Shown: one piece after another, positions 62,701-64,000 of the stretch
Layout of the letters: the number at the start of each line of letters is the position of its first letter
How positions within the stretch are numbered: position 1 is the first letter of the stretch
NCBI RefSeq assembly: GCF_023897065.1
Contig: NZ_JAMHIV010000013.1
Location: forward strand, 163,071 to 227,070
DNA length: 64,000 nucleotides
Source of the DNA: Crossiella sp. SN42
GTDB taxonomy: Bacteria > Actinomycetota > Actinomycetes > Mycobacteriales > Pseudonocardiaceae
Reading direction: 5' to 3'
Notes under the pieces: model-generated
Seen by the model: only the letters and a program-made list of their open reading frames with translations
Databases searched by the model: none
What the model was told of the DNA's origin: nothing
Program-made: the position numbers and the translations under genes

Positions 62701-63564
62701 ATGTCAACGAGGACGAGCCGACGGCTGCGTGCCACCGTCGCGCTGGCCACCCTCCTCGCCGCGGTCGGTGTCTCCGCGCCAGCGGTTCCCGCCACGGCCG
62801 GGCCCGCCGCCTGGGCGCAGGTGTGGAGCGATGAGTTCAACGGTCCCAACGGCGGCGGGGTGGACCGGAACAAGTGGAACTTCGACATCGGCAACGCCCA
62901 GGCCAACGGCTGGGGCAACAACGAGTTGCAGTACTACACCGACCGGACCTCCAACGCGGCCACCGACGGCGCGGGCAACCTGGTGATCACCGCGCGCCGG
63001 GAGACCCACGGCCAGTGCTGGAACGGCAGGGCCTGTGACTACACCTCGGCCCGGCTGCTGACCAAGGGCAAGTTCGAGCGGGCCTACGGGCGGTTCGAGG
63101 CCAGGATGAAGCTGCCCTACGGCCAGGGCATCTGGCCCGCGTTCTGGATGCTGGGCAACAACTTCCCCGGCACCCGGTGGCCGGACTGCGGCGAGATCGA
63201 CATCATGGAGAACATCGGCCGCGAGCCCACCACCGTGCACGGCACCATCCACGGGCCCGGCTACTCCGGCGCCCAGGGCATCGGCGCGAGCAAGGCCTCG
63301 CCGGATGGGCGGCCGTACTCGCAGAACTTCCACACCTTCGCCATCGAGTGGTCGCCGACCGACATCAAGTGGTTCGTCGACGGTCAGCTGTTCCAGCGCC
63401 GCACCCCCGCGGACCTCGGCGGGCGCCGGTGGGTGTTCGACCACCCGTTCTTCATGATCCTCAACCTCGCGGTGGGCGGGAACTGGCCGGGCAACCCCGA
63501 CGGCAGCACCGTCTTCCCGCAGCGGCTGACCGTGGACTACGTCCGCGTGTTCGAGTGGCGCTGA
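62701..63564 (+). CDS. Secreted GH16 family endo-beta-glucanase (laminarinase type)
   Basis: This 287-residue protein starts at ATG 62701 behind GGAGGC. A signal peptide ends near ATAGPA. The catalytic motif is WPDCGEIDIMENIGREPTTV (ExDxxE, two Glu catalytic and a central Asp). Further features are WSDEFNGPNGGGVDRNKWNF, GWGNNELQYYTDRTSNAATD, GRFEARMKLPYGQGIWPAFW and FDHPFFMILNLAVGGNWPGN. It should hydrolyse beta-1,3- or mixed-linkage glucans outside the cell. The upstream palindrome suggests repression lifted by oligosaccharides. Confidence 0.96.
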   Translation: MSTRTSRRLRATVALATLLAAVGVSAPAVPATAGPAAWAQVWSDEFNGPNGGGVDRNKWNFDIGNAQANGWGNNELQYYTDRTSNAATDGAGNLVITARRETHGQCWNGRACDYTSARLLTKGKFERAYGRFEARMKLPYGQGIWPAFWMLGNNFPGTRWPDCGEIDIMENIGREPTTVHGTIHGPGYSGAQGIGASKASPDGRPYSQNFHTFAIEWSPTDIKWFVDGQLFQRRTPADLGGRRWVFDHPFFMILNLAVGGNWPGNPDGSTVFPQRLTVDYVRVFEWR

Positions 63565-63574
63565 CCGGCTGATG

Positions 63575-63616
63575 GCCTGTGCGGTCCTGGCCTGACCGGG
63601 GTGGGACCGCACAGGC
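63575..63616 (+). terminator. Terminator hairpin after the GH16 gene
   Basis: GCCTGTGCGGTCC (63575-63587) and GGACCGCACAGGC (63604-63616) form a perfect 13-bp stem with a 16-nt loop, 10 bp after the stop codon. Confidence 0.75.
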
Positions 63617-63641
63617 GGTGTCCGGGGGATAACCTTGCGTC

Positions 63642-64000
63642 ATGAGCGAGGGGTCCTGCTCACCCCGGCGTCGGTGGCGTCCGCCGCGCGATCTCTGGCT
63701 GGTGCTGCTGGCCGCCTGCCTGGTCGGCGGGCTGTACCTGCTCCAGCCCGCGCTGCGCGACGTGCCGCCGGAGAACGCGCCGCGACTGGCCAGCGCACAG
63801 GTCAACGACTGCGTGGGCACCTCGGACCGGGACTACGACGGCAACGCGCACTCGCACTTCCGGCCGGTGCCCTGCTGGTACCGCTCGGCCCGGTTCCGGG
63901 TGACCGGCATCGGCGTGCCCGGCCAGCGCGCGGCGGTCGAGGACTTCTGCCGGAGCTTCCCGGGCTGGGACGCCGGCCGCTGGGTGCCCGCGCCGCGTGA
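63642..64000 (+). CDS. Membrane-anchored extracytoplasmic protein (3' end outside window)
   Basis: An ATG at 63642 opens a frame that runs off the right edge (119 codons seen). The N-terminus is basic (SPRRRWRPPRDLW) and followed by one membrane span (LVLLAACLVGGLYLLQPAL). The outside part has VNDCVGTSDRDYDGNAHSHF, PVPCWYRSARFRVTGIGVPG and EDFCRSFPGWDAGRWVPAP, with three cysteines. It resembles LppU-like small exported proteins of actinomycetes in layout. Function unknown. The other frames here lack this organisation. Confidence 0.72.
   Translation, partial: MSEGSCSPRRRWRPPRDLWLVLLAACLVGGLYLLQPALRDVPPENAPRLASAQVNDCVGTSDRDYDGNAHSHFRPVPCWYRSARFRVTGIGVPGQRAAVEDFCRSFPGWDAGRWVPAPR

Overview
This is a chromosomal window from a high-GC actinomycete, most likely of the Pseudonocardiaceae (order, family and any closer placement are inference). 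The signs are strong G/C at third codon positions, frequent GTG starts, ATGA/GTGA stop-start overlaps, OpcA next to glucose-6-phosphate dehydrogenase, an actinobacterial SUF operon led by SufR, an MptB-type mannosyltransferase, CGNR and DUF6292 proteins, and many secreted proteins. I found no rRNA, tRNA, CRISPR array, insertion sequence or complete prophage.

Left part (1-19,170): a large secreted ALF-repeat/alanine-rich protein that runs off the left edge, with a small divergent secreted protein; a three-gene export operon (M6 metalloprotease, lipoprotein, TlpA-like redoxin lipoprotein); a CYP152-type peroxygenase P450; RecQ behind a small zinc-finger-like gene; a calerythrin-like EF-hand protein; a hydrolase; a trypsin-fold protein that has lost two of three catalytic residues and carries a beta-propeller tail; an OtrA-like ribosomal protection GTPase; and an acyl-CoA dehydrogenase homologue.

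Core block (18,234-51,628): ctaB diverges from an operon of pentose phosphate and glycolytic genes, tkt-tal-pgi-zwf-opcA, which ends at a 19-bp-stem terminator with no pgl gene. Next come a DHA2 exporter with its TetR regulator, a quinone oxidoreductase, a GbsR/MarR regulator and ctaA. An accessory stretch (about 33.1-41.4 kb) of regulator-enzyme pairs follows. After it come an ABC exporter pair and mptB, divergent from sufR-sufB-sufD-Rieske-sufC-sufS-sufU-sufT. As I recall it, the same set of genes occurs in Mycobacterium tuberculosis from devB/opcA to the Rv1466 region, so the accessory stretch looks inserted into an old conserved neighbourhood.

Right part (51,700-64,000): a secreted sialidase-like propeller protein, a second EF-hand protein, a hydrolase/MocR pair, a ChaA-type antiporter, a heat-shock locus (Hsp20, a 48-residue protein in the same operon, and a divergent HSP18-type regulator with two identical-architecture operators), a DUF4232 protein, a Ddn-like protein, a TetR regulator with an epoxide-hydrolase-like target, a GNAT enzyme, an antitoxin-like gene with a truncated PIN-type partner enclosed by a perfect 28-bp direct repeat, a GH16 glucanase under a LacI-type palindrome, and a membrane-anchored protein cut by the right edge.

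Recurring themes are palindromic operators beside local regulators, and enzyme folds whose catalytic residues are replaced (trypsin-like protein, SDR, PRISE-like reductase). The strongest leads for something not well described are the repeat-bounded antitoxin/PIN remnant, the Hsp20 microprotein operon and the pseudo-protease with propeller.
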